Notes under the pieces: model-generated | Database searches by the model: none | Seen by the model: the letters and a program-made list of their open reading frames with translations, nothing else | Told to the model about the DNA's origin: nothing | Position numbers and translations under genes: made by a program | DNA from: Stramonita haemastoma | Taxonomy: Eukaryota; Mollusca; Gastropoda; Neogastropoda; Muricidae | DNA length: 64,000 nt | Assembly: GCA_030674155.1 (NCBI GenBank) | Contig: CM060318.1 | Span: forward strand, 68,319,697 to 68,383,696 | Direction of reading: 5' to 3' | In this document: piece after piece, positions 11,451 to 23,163 of the stretch | Layout of the letters: each line of letters starts with the position of its first letter | Numbering within the stretch: the stretch's first letter is position 1

Positions 11451-12183
11451 TGTCAATAGTGTGTATATGAGTCATGGCAGCAGTAACTATCAGACAGAGG
11501 AGAGAGAAAGAAATAAAATATAATAGTAAAGAACATGACAATAAAAACCACATAAACAACTCAAATAAAGCAAAATCACCTACTTAACCCCAAATATTAC
11601 CTCAGTAAAGGTCTATGCTATTCCTGACTTAGACATGATATAATACATTTTGCTATGATACTTATTTTAGTATATGGAAACTCAGTGAAAGCCTGAGATA
11701 GGGAAACATGTCATTCATAATTAATTTGGCAGCATAATACTGTGCACAATGACCATTTGGGCAACACCAGAAAGTATTCAGCATCATACATTCAGCAACA
11801 ATGCCACTTGTTCACACATGATGAACACACCAAAGAACGGCCAATTTTGCTGTTTGTGCATCTATATCAACATCTGTACCTCTTCCAGCCCAATCTTGGT
11901 CTGTTACCGTCATTTTGTGTTTATCTGTGTCTTTTCTTGCTTGTAAGTGTGTCAGTTTTGTCAGTTTTTCCACAAATATCTACACTACCTTCCACCATGT
12001 TGTTTTATCTCTGCCACCATTGTTGCTCAAAGAAATTGCACTTAAAACAAAGGGTTTTTTTTTTAGCAATAGCTACCTCTGTTCTGTTTTAGGGGGTTTA
12101 TATATGCTTATGAATAACACTAGACAGATAAGCCTTTACGTTTTTGGAGAGTAGAGACAATGTAAATTATGATACAAATAACA
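11451..12183. other. No gene recognised
   Basis: AT-rich sequence with short open frames only. I see no conserved motif, splice-bounded exon or element end. Confidence 0.5.
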
Positions 12184-12290
12184 AAAAGACATTACACAAC
12201 TGCATACACACGGGGACTGGATGAATAAAAGCATATGAATGCTTATTCCATTATCCTTGATATAAAAGACTAAATAATGATAATAATAAA
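12184..12290 (+). mobile_element. SINE-1 3' fragment
   Basis: Contains the family segment acacggggactggatg, the AAGCA..TGCTT-like stem, cattatccttgatataaaag and an A-rich tail. It is 5'-truncated. Confidence 0.8.
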
Positions 12291-12314
12291 AAAAAGAATA
12301 AATAAAAATAAAAA

Positions 12315-12600
12315 GTAATTTGACTGCTAAAAGATGGGGCTGGATGGTATTGAAGGCAAAGGAGAAATCAATGAAGAGTATACGAACAAAAGAGCCAGGG
12401 TTTTCCAGATAAGAGTAGGTATTGTGCAACAAAGTTAGAGTAGCATCGTTTGTGCTCCTGTTTGCTTTGTATACAAACAGGAAAGGATCTAGGTTAGAGG
12501 AAGTACACAGAAGAATGCGTTTTAGGATAATACCTTCGAAACATTTTAGAACTATTGGGGTAAGAGCAACAGTCCCTGACATTTAGAGACTTTTGGTTGT
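12315..12600 (-). mobile_element. Rex1/CR1-like LINE reverse transcriptase fragment
   Basis: The minus strand encodes VALTPIVLKCFEGI, then NRSTNDATLTLLHN, then ILFIDFSFAFNTIQPHLL, which are RT blocks of the Rex1-type LINE group. The catalytic FADD is absent, so this is only the finger/palm start of the RT. Confidence 0.75.
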
Positions 12601-13807
12601 TGTTTTTGGGAACAGGATAAATGATTGATTTCTTTCAGGGACTGGTTACAGAACATGCCTTTAAAGATAAAGAGAATAAAACACTAGAAACATTACACAA
12701 CTGCTTAGCACATGCCTTCAACTATCGTCCTCCAACACTATCCATACCCACAGCTTTTTCACATGATATATCTGAAACGGCACATTTAACATCTTTAGCA
12801 TTAACAGTGAAGTTATTGGTACTTAGGTTTATGCAACATTGTTGTTGTTGTCTTTTATCACTACAGATACCTGTTCACTTCCGGAAAGAACACAAGAAAT
12901 TTGCCACCAAAATAGGTTGCATCAACCCTAACAATGTATAACCATGTCTAATTCATTTTCATTATTACAGTCTTTTGTGTACTTTTGTTTTGCTCTTCCT
13001 CTTTATACTTGTCATTCACCTATTGATATGCATGCTTTTTGTTTTTCTATAGATCAAGAGAGTCAATGGGAATAAAGTTACTATTGTGAATTGTTGAATT
13101 GCTTGATGAGCAGTTTTCAATTTTAAGATTTTTTTGTTAAAAAAAAAATCGGATTTTGATAAATGAAATCATTTTGGGCATTTTCCAATTTTTTCTGTAA
13201 CAAATATGGAAAACTATAGAGGGTTCACAGTTCTTTATTTGCAACATGGTTAAGCTGATAAATGAATCCAATTGAACTACATAAAATTAATAGTTATCAA
13301 GGCACTATTTGAAAGTTGCAAGATAGGTCAATATGCTTGATATGAGATTATCTTAAATCATGCAGTACTGTGGTTCCATATACAGTTGGTATCTCTGATT
13401 TGATTAAAAAAAGTTAACTGTAAAAATGTCAATGAATTATGAGGTATTGACTTGCTCTTTATCATTTTTGGGAGGGGGGGGTAGGGTTAAGGTCTGTTGG
13501 TATTAAAGTGGATATGAGTATATCTTTTGAAGACCTCTTTGCTATGGGAGCACTTCTATCGGATGGTAGCATGGTCCAGGGCACACTTCCAGAGTAGGAA
13601 AGGCTTGATTTGAATAGATCAATTCTTTGTATGGGTCTCTAAAGTTTTGTTGAATCTCGGGCATTCAAGTGGAACATTGATTTCAATGTTGTTGAAGCAC
13701 ACCCATATATGCTTTTGTTTATTAATATTGCCTTATCTGTAGCAAGCATTTCTCTTAATGGAAGGACTCCTCGTTTTGTGTAGTCAGATTCAACTAAACA
13801 TGAGTAC

Positions 13808-13808
<1 letters not shown>
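12601..13808. other. No gene recognised
   Basis: AT-rich sequence. One open frame (12621-12941) shows no motif or codon pattern that I trust. The rest is featureless by eye. Confidence 0.45.
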
Positions 13809-13892
<84 letters not shown>

Positions 13893-13910
13893 GTGTGTGT
13901 GGTTGTTGTT
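13809..13910 (+). repeat. (GT)n microsatellite
   Basis: Pure GT for about 80 bases, then interrupted. Confidence 0.95.
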
Positions 13911-14078
13911 TAAACTTCTCTGAATTACTTACCTGCCACTGTTATGTATGTAGCCAATGCATACAGGCGTGCACATACATGCATATGTACCCATAAAATA
14001 AGTATGTCTTATTTTTTTTGGCTTTATTGATTTTTTGAATTGCTTGTAAATTCACATGCCTTTTCTACCAATTGTGGA

Positions 14079-14243
14079 GGGGGGGAGGGGGACGGGTGGG
14101 TGTGGATGGTGTGTATGGGTAGGGGGGGGGGGGGGAGCGTGTGTGCATGTGTGAGTCTGGGGGCGGATGGGTGTGGATTGTATGGGGAGGGGGTGGGGTG
14201 TGGTGTGTGTGTGTGTGTGTGTGTGGTGTGTGTGTGTGTGTGT

Positions 14244-14292
<49 letters not shown>

Positions 14293-14300
14293 ATGCATGT
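14079..14300 (+). repeat. G-rich tract and (GT)n microsatellite
   Basis: Polyguanine runs (near 14080-14135) precede GT tracts up to about 14291. Confidence 0.9.
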
Positions 14301-14539
14301 ATATGTGCGGGTGCGAACGCGTGTGTATAATGTGTAAATAATGGTGATCATATGTCTTTTCTAGTCAATGGTTTTTAAGAACATTGTATCTAAACATTGG
14401 TGTGTGTGTATGCGTGTTTGCATGTGTGTGCGAGTGCGCGCGCCTAGAGTGTGAGTGTTTGTGACATTTTTATTTAAAGTTATATAATGTTTGAACAAAT
14501 ATGAAATGTAGCTACTTCGTGTGTTTGATTATGATTTGT

Positions 14540-14612
14540 ATCAATATGCCTGTCAGTATTGTAAGTGCCCTTCAGGGATGATTAAAGTGTTTTGACTTGA
14601 CTTGACTTGACT
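14540..14612 (+). mobile_element. LINE/SINE 3' end with (TTGAC)n tail
   Basis: cagggatgattaaagtg is followed by four units of TTGAC. It is a plus-strand counterpart of the LINE-E tail at 59250. The element body is not recognisable. Confidence 0.55.
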
Positions 14613-14928
14613 TCTTTAAGTGAGCTGCCTTGAGAGCTGGTTTACAGTTACTAATAAGAGGCTTTACCGTATTTGCACTGGCAGTGTTAAAGGGTGTAGA
14701 GTAATAAATAATTGATGACAAAATATACGCATGTGGACACAGTGCTGCTTTGTTTGCTTACATGTGCTGTTCATGATACATTAGTGTCTATTGTAATACC
14801 TAAAGTATTACAATTGTCCACTTCTTCAATTAGGGTTTTTCAATAAAGGGGGAAGTTGAGTCATCAGATTTGGTCTTTTTTGTCTTGTATTGATAAGCAG
14901 GAGTTTTTTTTATGGATTGAGAGAAATA

Positions 14929-15352
14929 TGTGGCGCTCCACCACGAAATGAGTCGCTTAGCACATTATCCAATTTTGCGCTAGGAGCCTTTAAAGGCAGG
15001 TGGGGGTCAAGCTGTCAATTTTGAGATTTTGATTGATTATTAAACTATATCTGTTTATTTATCTTATAATGAAATATCAAGGCACAATTTTTATTCCTTT
15101 TGCTTTTAAATGTGTTTTGAAAATACCAAAGCACTCATTCTGACAACCTGTTACTAAAATAAACTTGCCCGTTTCTCATTTTGTCACATCCTGCAGTCTA
15201 TCATTTCAATTTGTAATAATGTTGCACAGAATTGTTCGATTTTCAATCTGTTTTTTGTATTTGATAGCCACTTTATTGCACATTAATAACATGTCAATAA
15301 CTAAAAATTGACTTCATGTGCACTCCGTCTCATTATGTGGTGGAGCGTCACA
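14929..15352. mobile_element. TA-flanked MITE with 27-bp terminal inverted repeats
   Basis: The left end TGTGGCGCTCCACCAC and the inverted right end TGTGACGCTCCACCAC match, and the match extends to about 27 bp with four mismatches in all. The element is 424 bp, AT-rich inside, and has no coding capacity. It is flanked by TA (14927-14928 and 15353-15354). Removing it with one TA restores the LINE-H reading frame (QQN-H-I-S-L-N-P), which fixes the borders. TA duplication suggests the Tc1/mariner superfamily; the family itself is not recognised. Confidence 0.9.
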
Positions 15353-15577
15353 TATGGTTTTGTTGACACCATTTCTCGAGAGAGTGGATGCTGTTTTGTA
15401 ATGAGTCTGATATTCTGACTATGATGATGTGGCTAGTATGTATTGTTGCATCATCAAAAAAGAAATTGACATGACTCTTTGATATGGAGCAGAAGATCAT
15501 TGACATATATGCAAAATAGAAGTGGGCCTAGTATTGAGCCTTGGTGGACACCATTTTGACCGGTAACGTAAAGACTT

Positions 15578-15652
15578 GCGCTCTAATTTGTTAAGCACTT
15601 TGATTTGTTTTTTGCAATATATAGCGCTATATAAATTCCATTTATTATCATT
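15578..15652 (+). mobile_element. Truncated retroposon with 7-bp target-site duplication
   Basis: A 75-bp insert ends in atatagcgctatataaattcc plus an AT-rich tail. It is flanked by AAGACTT at 15571-15577 and 15653-15659. The same 3' end with a long (ATT)n tail occurs at 46215-46480, so this is a short copy of that retroelement family. Confidence 0.82.
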
Positions 15653-15744
15653 AAGACTTGGGATTATTGATACACACATATTGTTGTCTGTTTCCAAGAA
15701 AGGATTTTAACAATGGTAAGATGTTATCTCATATACCATACAAT

Positions 15745-16008
15745 GATTCCACTCTCCCCAGAAGTCCTTCGGATGAGACTTTAAACCGAGGCCCCGTGTG
15801 CGAACGCACGCAGAACATCTTGCGCTCACGTTGAATCCTGTTCCGCTTTTCGTAAGAGTAGGCCATCGTGTGCCGGTGGGAACAGATGACATTTACAAAA
15901 CTGCATACACACGGGGACTGGATGTAAAAAGGCACAAGAGTGCTTATTCTATCATCTTCGATATAAAAGAATAAATCAAAATCAAATCAAATCAAATCAA
16001 ATCAAATG
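15745..16008 (+). mobile_element. SINE-1 copy, 5'-truncated, with (ATCAA)n tail
   Basis: Starts at gattccactctccccag-type family sequence. It contains the cgaggccccgtgtgcgaacg and acacggggactggatg blocks, the AAGGCAC..GTGCTT stem and a tail of about five AATCA units. It lies inside LINE-H. Confidence 0.88.
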
Positions 16009-16560
16009 ATAGCTTCTTACATAAAAGCTTTTGCAGAATCAACAAAAAGGGAACCACAGAACCTGTTGTCATTGACATTGGTTGGCAAACTTTCAACTAG
16101 GCTCTTGAGAGCAGTGTGACAAGAAAGATTTTTTTCTAAAACCTGATTGGTTCTTGTTTAGAAGGTTGTAAATCTAAAAAATGTTGATAAATGTGTCTAT
16201 GAATGTGTTTTTCCAATGGTTTTGATATTATTGATAAATTTGAAATAGGTCTGAAATTACAATACTTTGAATGGTCTCCACTTTCAAAAGAGAGGAATGG
16301 CTTTGGCAATTTTAAACTGTGTTAGAAAGTATAATTTTTCAATGCATAAGTTATAAATATAAGTTAATGTTTCAGCTATGACAGGAGCTGCTGACTTGAG
16401 AATTTTGCTGTCAATACTATCTGGTCCCCTACTACTAGTTTGTTTCAAGCTATGTAGAGATCGGAACACTTCAGATACAATTATAAAAGGAATTCTTTGT
16501 TTCGATTTTATATTTTTATGAGCAAAAGCTTTTTAACTCTTCTAAAGAGTTTAATTCTGT

Positions 16561-17137
16561 CTCGTCTTGCTTAAAACTGTTTCAGCCATGGTAGACAGAT
16601 AGAGACAGAGACAGAAACAGAGAGCCTTAACATTGAACTATTGACACGACCGTAAAATGCATTACTTTTCAAATTAATAGGATGAATGTGTTTTGTTTTC
16701 TTTTGCTTTGTAAAAGTGATAGAGATGACGATGTTCATTTAGTTCTATACTGTCTACTTCGTAAGGAGCTCAGAGATAACTTTTTGTCATCTGAATGTCA
16801 TGGACAGCCTTGCACTAGCTAGCTTGATTGATGTCCTCTACAAGACAAAACAATATCTGGAACTTGTCCCACTTCCTTCACATAGTTTTCAAGCTGAGAC
16901 AATTTGTAAAGTCACAGTTCGTTGTCATAATTCTCAATTGTGGTTTCCATATTTGTTTGAACGTTTTTGGGTGAATTGTTCACTTAATCCATTCACAATA
17001 CGCTGTGTCGCCTAATGGGTAAATATCTAGTCTGTCTCTAAGTCCTCTCGAAATTTTAGTTCTTTTTTGTGTGTTCATATTCTTGATAATGGAATGAATT
17101 TCCCTTTTTAAATGTAAGGCAGATGTTTCATTTGGTT
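16561..17137. other. No gene recognised
   Basis: One open frame (16800-17015) has no recognisable motif. The remainder is AT-rich. Confidence 0.45.
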
Positions 17138-17495
17138 TCTTTATATATTTTTATCTTTTACTTTAAGAATAATGGAATAAGCATTCATGTGCTTTCATAT
17201 ATCCAGTCCGTGTGTGTATGCAGCTTTGTCAATTTTTGTCATCCATTCCCACCGGCACACAATGGCCTACTCTTCCGAAAAGCGGAACGAGTTTTAACGT
17301 GTGCGCAAGATGTTTTGCATGCGTTCGCACACGGAGTGTTTATAGTCTCATACGAAAGGAAGGGGGGGGGGGGGGATGAAGTCGGCACTGGTGTTAACTC
17401 CAGAGGAAAAATCTTCTTGAACGAGATTCGAAGCCGGGTCAGCAGATCACGAGTGCAATGCGCATTTAACCACCAGGCTATCCCGTCCCCTAGTA
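17138..17495 (-). mobile_element. SINE-1, full length
   Basis: On the minus strand the tRNA-like head (gggacgggatagcctggtgg...) starts near 17495. The body contains the CCGCTTTTCGGAAGAG and GGAACGGG-type blocks, and the 3' stem AAGCACATGAATGCTT lies near 17178-17195. Length is about 358 bp. Confidence 0.88.
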
Positions 17496-18002
17496 CATGA
17501 GAAGTGCAATCTTTCCAGGTGTGTACTTGTCAAAAGACATGATACTGTTTGTAAATTGTTGCTTGATTATAAAATTGTTATCAAATTTGTGTTCAGTTTC
17601 TTGTTGAAGCACCCGAAGTTACGACAAGCACAACCTTACACCAGTTAGTCTGATACCTTATGACACAGCCAAAGAAAGATCTGTTTTAATAATCTGCAGC
17701 AGAGAATCTTGCTAAAGATTTCACACGGAATTTGATTGCACAGTATCCGTCAGTTAGCCTATAGCATTAAGAGTGTATCTTCCTTTTTTTTTTTTTTCAA
17801 TCAGTTATTAATCTTCTTGACGCAGGATTTTCTAGTGACACGCCTTTCTAGATTTCAAAAGCTCTGTTCTTATCATAGAATTTAAATGCATCATGTAGGC
17901 CTACTGACAAATGTCGCGATGAGTGAAGAGATGTTCATTTAAAGAAATCATGTACACTATCTTTTATTTATTTGTATTCACAAAAAGGTCATGCTTTACT
18001 CC
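17496..18002. other. No gene recognised
   Basis: Featureless AT-rich sequence with a T-homopolymer at about 17786-17799. Confidence 0.45.
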
Positions 18003-18115
18003 CATTATGCCCCCCTTTACAAAACAACATGCACACGGGGACTAGACGTAAAAAAGTACCCAAGTGCCCATGTAAGTTATCCTCGAAATAAAAGACTAAA
18101 ATGAAATAAAACAAA
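18003..18115 (+). mobile_element. SINE-1 3' fragment
   Basis: Diverged copy of the cacggggactagacg block, the stem and tcctcgaaataaaag, followed by an A-rich tail. Confidence 0.78.
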
Positions 18116-18121
18116 ATCGAG

Positions 18122-18290
18122 AAAAGTCAAAGTCAAAGTCAGATTTTTATTTCGACATGGTACAATAAATAAGCAACACATTTGCTTTATTTTCAATGAG
18201 GCATTTATCAGGGAACAAAAAAAACTGCAACTATATGACTAATATTTAACTACAACATTACTACGACAGCGTATAACAATAAGATAGACC
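18122..18290 (-). mobile_element. Retroelement 3' end with (TTTGAC)n tail
   Basis: On the minus strand, tgtcgaaataaaaatc is followed by two to three TTTGAC units. This is the same tail type as LINE-F at 58790. The body is not recognisable. Confidence 0.55.
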
Positions 18291-18295
18291 CACCA

Positions 18296-18670
18296 GCCGC
18301 CTTGGCGCAGTGGTTAGTACCTTGTATTTCGGACTGGAAGGTCGCGGGTTCGATTCCCAAAAGAGTCAAAGGGATTTTTCGGACTCCGGCCGGCTCCTAC
18401 CCAGAGTGAGTGTGCTGTGGGCTCCGTGTGGAGACTGAGACCACACAGTCGAGCTTCATCCACTTTACTGATGCGAATTTGAGAGTGTTCTAATTACCTG
18501 ACCAACACTGCAGGTGTCTGTATCTCTCGGGCCCGGTTGACGCCGGGATATATTATACTCTACAGTAAGCGTAGAGTACAACCCTGTCAAGAAGTCTCAA
18601 AGTGGATGTACTTCCACAGCAGCAGCATTACATCACCCTCATCACCATTGATCACCATGCAATAATAAAA
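18296..18670 (+). mobile_element. Second tRNA-derived SINE family (SINE-2)
   Basis: The head of about 72 bp has TGGCGCAGTGGTTAGTACC (A box) and GGGTTCGATTCCC (B box) at tRNA-like spacing. An unrelated body of about 300 bp ends near catcaccctcatcacc. It differs from SINE-1 throughout, and I see only one copy here. Confidence 0.75.
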
Positions 18671-19150
18671 ATCGCCTCTGATTCGGTGGCTCCCATTGCT
18701 CTGTTCTCATGGTGACCTCAGATTCGGTTTCCCCATACACTTCTGTGCTTGTGGTGAGTTTGTGTCAAAGCCTGTGGGGTTGGAGGTTCGCGAGGAGCGG
18801 TCGTTGGAGGGACGTTGTAGTGGTCGCCGCCTCATGTGGGTGACTCACTGTCTGGCTCCGCGACTGAGCCTATCTTCTCCTTAGTAGGGGGCTTAGTAGG
18901 TGGTGTCCTGCGTATGTTGGATCAGAACAGGCACCACTGAACACCATCAAAGTAACCTAGCAGAAGTGCAGGGCCCTTCTGGCTGGTGGCCCCACGGCGG
19001 CCTGATATTGATGGGCTCCCCGTGGACTGCCGATCCCGGGAATGAGACAAAATGAATCTGGGTATGGCTGTGGTGGGTAGATTGAAATGGCGGTGTGGGA
19101 ACCAGCAGTACCGGACGTCACAGAAGACGAGGCAGCCAAAAAAAAAGATA
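18671..19150. other. GC-richer unassigned sequence, possibly a transposon 5' end
   Basis: This stretch is clearly richer in GC than its surroundings and has no long open frame. It sits between SINE-2 and a SINE-1 copy. It could be a LINE untranslated region; I cannot show that. Confidence 0.3.
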
Positions 19151-19179
19151 GACCCAAGAAGAAAATACAATACACTGCA

Positions 19180-19430
19180 AAACTCACACTCAACTCTTCC
19201 CAAAAGTCCTACGGATAAGATTATGAACCATGGCTCCGTGTGCGAACGCACGCAGAGCATCTTGCGCACACGTTAAATCCTGTTCCGCTTTTCGTAAGAA
19301 TAGGCCATTGTGTGTCGGTGGGAACAGATGACAAGATTTACAAAATTGTATACACACAGGGACTGGATGTAAAAAAAAAAGCACATGAGTGTTTATTCCA
19401 TCATCCTCGATATCAAAAAATAAAATGAAC
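19180..19430 (+). mobile_element. SINE-1 copy, 5'-truncated
   Basis: Family blocks cgtgtgcgaacgcacgcag, cctgttccgcttttcgtaag and acagggactggatg are followed by an AAGCACATGAGTGTTT-like stem. Confidence 0.85.
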
Positions 19431-19435
19431 GCACG

Positions 19436-19468
19436 TGCACACACACACACAACACCACACAAAACACA

Positions 19469-19499
<31 letters not shown>

Positions 19500-19503
19500 C
19501 ACA
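19436..19503 (+). repeat. (CA)n microsatellite
   Basis: Interrupted CA tract between two SINE-1 pieces. Confidence 0.9.
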
Positions 19504-19618
19504 CCAGCGGGAACAGATGACAAGATTTACAAAACTGCATACAACAGGGATTGGATATAAAAAGAACATGAATTCTTATTCCATTATTCTTGATATAAAA
19601 TAAAAAATAAAAAAATAA
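19504..19618 (+). mobile_element. SINE-1 3' fragment
   Basis: Contains gggaacagatgacaag, cagggattggat and the 3' gatataaaataaaa end. Confidence 0.8.
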
Positions 19619-19619
19619 A

Positions 19620-19623
<4 letters not shown>

Positions 19624-19692
<69 letters not shown>

Positions 19693-19710
19693 GCGCGCGC
19701 GCGCACGTGC
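19624..19710 (+). repeat. (CA)n followed by (GC)n
   Basis: Pure CA to about 19690, then alternating CG. It is a purine/pyrimidine alternation throughout. Confidence 0.92.
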
Positions 19711-20339
19711 GCAGTATCGGAAAAGGGATGGGAAAACACAAGCAATCAAACATGATGGTAATAACAAGCAATCAAACAGTAAAATTAAAATGAATAAACA
19801 TATATACAAACAAAAACCGCTACATAATAGCAAAAACTCACAACCAACTAGACTACCAAACCAAAACAATAACAACAGTAATAGTACTAGTAATCCCATC
19901 ACTAGCAACAACAAAAGCAGCCTCCATAATAAAACCAATTGTACTGGACAGGAGATGAGGCACAAGAAAAGTCAAGTCGCAGTATTAAACCATCACAACA
20001 ATCACTTTCCTTTTTCCTCTCCCTTGTTACATTTGTAGATTCTTGCTCATATCTTACCTCCCCTCACTACTTGGACATGAGAACCACACGCACCTCTACT
20101 GACAGTTCTGCCTAGCCAAGCTACTGCCCACACTTATCAGATCACCTTTTCCTGGGTCCCAATGTCCATCACTGTCAGGAATCTGAACATTAAATATAAT
20201 ATAGTTTCTTGTCCTTGCTTTATTGGCTTGTTTTAGATATGTTTACATCTGATTTTATCATCACTTGCTTTCTGTAGTGCCTGTGAAATCTTTGTATTGT
20301 GGAAAAGTGTTCTGGGAAGAAAAGAAAAGGAGGTCCACG
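19711..20339. other. No gene recognised
   Basis: A-rich then mixed sequence, with no motif or element end recognised. Confidence 0.4.
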
Positions 20340-20651
20340 CTGTTGACTACTCTAGTAACCAGGAATTGGTGATGGATCCAGGGTCATATGAAGAAGATCC
20401 ATAAGCTGGTACTTCTGCTGGTTCACTGGTGGAAAGGGAACCATTTCTCTGAGACATTTTCTCAATAATTACAAACCATTCCAAAAGAATGGATAACTTT
20501 TAAAGAAGTGCACTACACTTAGGAAGAGTAAAATTAGTGCTGACCCAGACAAAGAACCCCTTGCTGTATATGTAAAGAAGGCAGAAAGTGATTCAGATTC
20601 TGTCACCCACAGTGTTTCTAATGAGAAGGCAGAGGAGCTAGAAAAGAACTG

Positions 20652-20969
20652 ATGGCAGAAACTACAGAGTATGAAAATAAAAATGACACAGTCAATGAGG
20701 AAAAAGGACCACCCATCTCAGTAAAGTTAGCAAAGCTGTTTGAGTCCAGGTTTGAATTAAACCTTCCAGACAAAAAACTGAGGGAAAAGCTTACCAAGTA
20801 CCCTATTTCTAAAAACTATGCTTACTTGGGTGTTCCCCGAACAAACCAGGAAGTTTTCTCTGTTCTAAAGCCCTTCTCAAGAAAGACAGAAATCCGGATG
20901 GCAAACACAGAAAACACTGTCAAAAGCTGCCAAAGCCATAAGCTCTGTACTAACCCATTTTCAAGATGA
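20652..20969 (+). pseudogene. Gag-like fragment of the DIRS-like element
   Basis: The longest intact piece of the element's first ORF is 105 residues, with the conserved KLAKLFESRFE and NLPDKKLREKL helices. Sequence in the same or shifted frame continues on both sides, so the frame is broken. Confidence 0.7.
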
Positions 20970-22823
20970 GAGATACCATCTCAGGGCAGAATGTAACTAA
21001 CGTGCCAGTGAACTGACCAGATGTATAGCCCACCTTTCAGATGCCCTGGCCCTGACAGGTCATGCCAATCATAACCGGTCCCAGAAACTGAGGGACATTC
21101 AATGACCCTGCCTACCCTGTGAACTCTCTGGCATATGTGCATAGCACATTGCCATGAATCAAGGACTACTGTATGGCTCTGATGTTCACTTTTCTCTAAA
21201 AGAAGTGCAAGAATCCCAGACACTTGGTCAGAACATGCGTGGCCAGCAGAAGAGAACCACATGGCATCAGAACAACACTGGCTCCTTTTTTAATCCAGAA
21301 ATTGTAGATGCAGGGGCAGAGGTGGGGGAGGGGGTGCGAGAATTGTCAAGGGCAAGCAAACAAAGTGTTTTGAAAGAAGGGTAAGATAAACAGCCACTGG
21401 CAGTAACTGGATCTTTGACTGAACTGCCCCTCCCTCCTGGAAACAAGGTTAGTGAGTTTGAACTTTGCTTACCTTCTCTGTGCGCTGATCTCGAAACAAA
21501 GCATGATAACTTGAAAGCAGGAAGCAGTAACGAAAAGTTGTCACACTGGAATAAATCAACTTTTGACCCTGATGTACTTGAAACAGTTGAAATCACTTTT
21601 GATAATTGCCCAGAAAATATCAAGCAAATTTCACAAAATTTGCTTAACAAGCATGGAAATTATGCTGTTCACTCTGAAATGTAAAAACAAAAACCTGTTG
21701 AAAAAAGGTGTGTTTAAAGAATCCTTGCTGGAATCCGGACAAATTGTTTCACCTATATTTGTTATGGAGAAAAAAGGACATATCATTTAGGATGATTTTG
21801 GATCTGAAAGCTCTGAACAAAAACGTGGAATATAAGAAATTTAAGATGGGAACAATACATAAAGCTTTGGATATATTGAGGCACATTTTTCTTTTTCTCA
21901 CCAGTTGATCTTAGAGATGCATATTACATCATATCAGTTGATGAGACTTTTTGAAAAAATCTTCAATTCAGATGGAAAGAAAAACTTACTGTTTTCAGCC
22001 AGCTGCCCTGGGACTCAGTCTGATTCCCAGACAATTCAAAAACTCATAAAACTTGTCCTAACACATTTACATTATATGGGTCACCTGATCACTTCATTCA
22101 TTGATGATAGCTTAGTTGTTGGAGAGACAGAAACTGAAGTTGTACAACATGTGAGAGGCATGATAAAATTATTAGATTATCTAGGATTCTATTACATGAA
22201 AAGAAATCACAGTTCATGCCTGTACAAGAAATCACCTACCTGGGTTTCCAAATCAACTCCATAGATGCGCCAGTCACACTGACAGATGAAGGGGGAAAAA
22301 CTGCTGTGTGCATGCATAGAATCATTCAGTCAGGAAAGTACAGCCATAAGGTCTTTGGCATATTATATTGGACTCATGGTTTCTTGTTTAGTTGCTGTAC
22401 CAATGGGCCTTTTGTACTACAGAGCACTTGAACAAGATAAATGTTTTGCACTTAAAAACTGGGGAAAATCTGCTGTGTTATCAGCTGAAGGGGAAACATA
22501 GCTCCAATTGTGGATCAATCACATAGATAAACAAAAGGCTCCCATTCAGAGATCAGACGCCATTATTACTATGAAAACAGACAGCTCACGTACAGGATGG
22601 GGTGTTTGGTTTGTTGAGACCAAATCACAGACACAAGGCATCCACAGTGAGAAAGACAAAGAAGTACATATAAACTCTTTGAAGCTATTGGCTGCAGTCT
22701 TTTTTGGCCTCAAGTCTTTCTTGCATGATCAACTGAATGTTCACATAAAAAATCATGGCTCATAACACAAGTACTGTTGGCTGTATTAGCAATATGGGTT
22801 CAAACAGATCTAAACATCTGAAT

Positions 22824-23163
22824 TTTGTTTGTCCAATGTTTCACGAAACTCGTAAAAAATGTTAACCAATATATTACACAAACATCTAAACACTTTGAAG
22901 TATGAACAGCTCTTTTCTTCATCAAATAAGTTTTTGCTCAATGTTTTTAAAAATAAAATGATTAGTATTACCAGAAATAACATGTAAACTTTGTTCAAAG
23001 AGTTTGGTATGTGTAAACAGACATGTTTTTTGTTTTTGATAACTGTTCAAATATCCAGTTATATGGTGTATGTATGTTGTTAAGTTATAACTTTGTTCAG
23101 TGACATAAAAAATCCTCCACGTCCTTAAAGGTATGACAGGAAATAAAGAATTTGAATTTGAAT
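22824..23163 (+). mobile_element. 340-bp retroposon inserted in the DIRS-like RNase H region
   Basis: The DIRS coding sequence is continuous if 22824-23163 is removed: the residues before (SKHLN) and after (EVSQQIWHWCE) match family order. The insert ends in ggaaataaagaatttgaatttgaat, a polyadenylation-like motif with a short-period tail. TGAAT at 22819-22823 and 23159-23163 is a likely 5-bp target-site duplication. The insert body matches nothing I know. Confidence 0.75.

Larger units (their letters stand above)
14620..16560 (-). mobile_element. CR1-like LINE (LINE-H) with three nested insertions
   Basis: Reading the minus strand from 16560: SRGPDSIDSKILKSAAP and FKIAKAIPL (RT start), NKNQSGFRK and a DSAKAF block near 16010-16130. 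GVHQGSILGPLLFCIYVNDL and FADDAT-like residues follow at 15440-15570, then SLQNSIHSLEKWCQQN up to 15355, EEVDNCNTLGITID at about 14820, and weaker C-terminal sequence to about 14620. It is interrupted by a SINE-1 copy (15745-16008), a 75-bp retroposon (15578-15652) and a TA-flanked MITE (14929-15352). It is dead. It belongs to the same clade as LINE-A, LINE-E and LINE-F. Confidence 0.82.

Noticed and set aside
11742..12092. Plus-strand frame of 116 codons
   Set aside because: F/L/C-rich composition typical of T-rich non-coding DNA, with overlapping frames open as well; no motif.
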